From contig VZSE01013530.1 of the NCBI GenBank assembly GCA_013398275.1, forward strand, positions 3,220,718-3,284,717: a stretch of 64,000 nucleotides of DNA, read 5' to 3'. The position numbers and the translations under genes were made by a program. Positions 61,201 to 64,000 of this stretch are shown piece by piece. Position 1 is the stretch's first letter, and each line of letters opens with the position of its first letter. The DNA is from Promerops cafer (Eukaryota; Chordata; Aves; Passeriformes; Nectariniidae). Under the pieces are notes generated by a model. That model did no database searches, was not told where the DNA came from, and worked only from the letters and a program-made list of their open reading frames with translations.

Positions 61201-64000
61201 AGTTTCTCTCAAATATTTACAGTTAAGTATAAATATTTTATGAGATTTAGGGAAATCTTGCAGTGTCCACTGCTGCGTATAAAATTCATTCATCTACTTT
61301 TGGATTTTCTTTTTCTGTCTTAACTGTAGAAATTAAAACCCCTGTCTCAACAGAAATAAGTAAGTTTGTTCTCTGAACTTTTGAAATTGTTTGTTATCTC
61401 CTGGGTAGCATCTTGATTCCTGGAACTGGCAAGATATTCACTGCTTTTTACCAGTATCAATGTTTGGTTTGGATTGTCTGCTTTAAATCTACTTTTGAAA
61501 TCATGTCAAACCCAACCCCTCTTGTTACACCATTCTTAGTACTAGACCAGCTGGCTTGTGCTTCTTGGTAACTACTCTTTTTTAAATCTCATTTTTAAAC
61601 TCACTCAGACATTATATAGTCCCCTTTGGCTGCCACATAAAATCCACAGGTGAACAGCCAAAAAAAGGTCCAATGTAGGGTGGCATGTGAAATGTACTGG
61701 CATGTAGAAACACCCTTTTCTAGCTGGGTTGGTCATATGATTGGTATTTGGCAGAGAGTCATAGCATGACTCAGTGAAATCTTTTCAACAGTGAAGCTGC
61801 TCATATAGTAAACATTCCCAAGCACTAGACTGTAGAGTTTTATTTCACTCAAGTAAAATCCCATTATTTAAATTATAACATGGAGACATTCTCTACATTA
61901 AATTAATGGATGCAGCTCTTCAAGTTCTCTCCATCTGTTCTACCCTTTAATTACAAAACCAAAAAAGCACAATTCACAATCCCATGATAAAAAAGGGAAG
62001 TAGAAGGGATTTGGATCCACAGGGACTACCAGCATCTGCTACACACATGGTCTCACTTCAGAATAAGCTGTACTTTGCTGGTAGTACCCCTACTTTAAAA
62101 ATACGTATTAGTAGTTTCAGGTGGATACATCCAGTCACTCCCTCACCCAGAAATTTTACTGTCCAGTGCTGTGGTTCTGACATCTTACACAGAGCTTCTT
62201 TCCAGAGTAAGTGAAATTACCTTTGTGTCTGCAAGACATTGAACACTGCAGAATCTCCTGAGACAAGTGAAAAGCCATGTTACACATACCCTCTGTCAGT
62301 ATTTTTTTACAGAGGCTACCCTCTCTACAAGGAATGTATATATGTGTAAAGCATTAACATTAAAACAGATGAACAAAATGCAAGTATTTGCATTCAGTAA
62401 CACTGCCCAGAAGCTTTTTCACAGATGTAATAATGCATTTGTTTTCCTAATATGACTTTTCTCTTTAAGATACCTTAATACTTTGAAGAAAGAGTATTTC
62501 AGTTTAGAAAATCTGTTCATATAACTAGCAAAATTAATAGGAGGTGTAACACTTCACAGAAGAAAAAGTGGGAGTTGAAATGGCCTTGAAGATCTTTAAA
62601 CAGATACAAGAGACATTGTCTCCTGATCTGTTCACCAGCCCATGGTGCCTCCTGCTATACTGGTTTCATAGTACAGAGTGAGAACAAGAGTTATTTTCTT
62701 TAACACAGAAGTGCATTAAATAGTTCCATAAAACCAGAATAACTTGTTTTGAAAGAAGTCAGCCCTATCTCAAGGCAACTGTAATGTACACACCTTTACT
62801 GTGGAAATTCTTTCACTCGGTATATAAATTACATATGAGTAAATCTTGGTAGATTTTGGTACATTTCCTGCCGGTCTTCAGTTGAACACTGTCAAAAAAA
62901 TAGACCTATGCCAGTGAAGTTTTTCTGCCTACTAGAAGAAAAAAGGAGTGATTTTCTGCTGTAATAGATAAGATTTCTTAAAGGAAGTGTAACTATAATC
63001 AGGACAGAGAGGGCTGTTTATGAAAAGTTACATTGAGGGACTTCACATAGGAACAGCTCCATGGCAAGAATGGTCAATTTAACTGCTGTGCTGTTGAGAA
63101 TAACTCGTACTGTATCTGATGTCTGGAAGGTGATGTTTCTGGAATAAATGTTCTTCTGAGGAGGTTCAGATGGATTTTTTTTAAGATTATTTTTGATCAT
63201 AAATTTGAATCAAAATTAAACTTGCTGGGCAGTGCCCCACAGCATGAGCCCAGTGATTCTGTGCCAGGGAGCCTCCCTTGTGAAGCTGGAAACTCCCTCT
63301 CATTCTGCATGGCTGAGATCAATCACTGCTGTGACAGGCCCTGATTGCCTCTCACTCATTCAGTCCTGATACAGAGGCATTCACTGTTGAACTGAAAAAT
63401 TATAATTGCTCAAGTTAATGACAGTTTCCTGAAACCAGTTCTTCTCCCTGATAATACACCTGATAACACTATTCAACTATGGAGTAATTATTCATCCAGT
63501 GAAAACAACAGTCATAACTTCATTGATCTTCTCAGTTTGTAATCTGAGGAGGAAAACCACACTAGTTAAGTGTACAAATTAACATTATGCATGTGCTAGA
63601 TATGAGATTTACCTGAGAGTAAATCTCTGCGTGCCCTGCAGCAGGGCTAGTACTGCCTCCTGCCTTTGAGCACAGCGAGACTGAGCTCTGGATGCCCTTA
63701 GTGCCAGGGAGGGACTCAGATGGTTACTCAGCTCGAGTGTGCACTTGGGCAGCCCAGCATAAACCCAGCTTTTAACCTGTGAACTTTTGGGATTTGTTGG
63801 TTTGGGCATCCAACAGCCAGGTGTGAGTAGCACCTGCATGACCAACCTGCAGTTCAATACAGAGGTGAGGGGGCTAAGGGGGAATGTTACTTTGCCAGTG
63901 AAAGAGCTCAGCAGTTACCACTGATGCTATAAGACATCACTAAGGGTGTCAGGTGCTCCCTCAGTAAGTTCCCAGTGCCAGCTGAAATGCCAAGAATTTT
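58285..64000. other. Non-coding block to the window end
   Basis: No exon, RNA gene or CR1 was recognised. The sequence is AT-rich with a few short homopolymers, and the frames present are short and overlap on both strands. Confidence 0.5.
58919..58935 (+). repeat. A-rich homopolymer
   Basis: A run of about 15-16 A follows GAGGCTG and precedes a GTGAAAGGGAGG purine stretch. No element body is recognisable. Confidence 0.8.

Noticed and set aside
1..64000. CRISPR arrays, prokaryotic operons, riboswitches, tRNA or rRNA genes, endogenous viral genes
   Set aside because: No repeat-spacer pattern, no tRNA A/B boxes with a cloverleaf, no rRNA similarity and no gag, pol or env motifs were seen. The window is eukaryotic nuclear DNA.

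Overview
This window is vertebrate nuclear DNA, most likely from a bird. It contains at least eight CR1 LINE 3' ends that carry the consensus features common in avian genomes. It also contains one intron-containing vertebrate gene, and the remaining sequence is long, AT-moderate and gene-poor. There are no operons, bacterial genes, CRISPR arrays or prokaryotic mobile elements. A turtle or crocodilian source is not excluded, because CR1 is also common in those groups.

The one gene I can name with confidence is UBE2B (RAD6B), on the minus strand between about 39.1 kb and the assembly gap near 46.5-47.2 kb. Five coding exons (exons 2-6 of the 152-residue protein) can be read base by base with GT-AG introns and consistent phases. 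They give residues 16-152 plus part of codon 15, including the active-site Cys88 and the UBE2B-specific ending WNDS. Exon 1 (about 14 residues and the 5' UTR) is not visible. It most likely lies in the 646-base run of N, whose flanks are a strongly GC- and CpG-rich promoter island with a G-quadruplex motif and a 16-bp GC minisatellite.

Layout: 0-31 kb is intergenic or intronic sequence with eight scattered CR1 fragments, small tandem repeats, microsatellites and an A/C-rich tract, and no exon I can recognise. The stretch 31-39 kb is AT-rich, non-coding and free of CR1. The stretch 39.1-46.5 kb is the UBE2B 3' UTR, exons and introns. The stretch 46.4-47.25 kb is the CpG-island promoter and gap. 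The stretch 47.2-64 kb has no proven gene. It does hold a direct duplication of about 285-300 bp (47.24-47.52 kb and 49.30-49.60 kb), a compact CpG-dense patch at 55.3-55.6 kb, and one weak candidate terminal exon at 58.1-58.3 kb.

In human, UBE2B shares its promoter region with the divergent gene CDKL3. By that synteny the plus strand right of the gap could be CDKL3 5' intron, but I saw none of its kinase motifs. I found no convincing new biological system. The most interesting features are the promoter-edge duplication with unequal CpG decay, a perfect ACGT-containing palindrome in UBE2B intron 1, and the orphan CpG patch.
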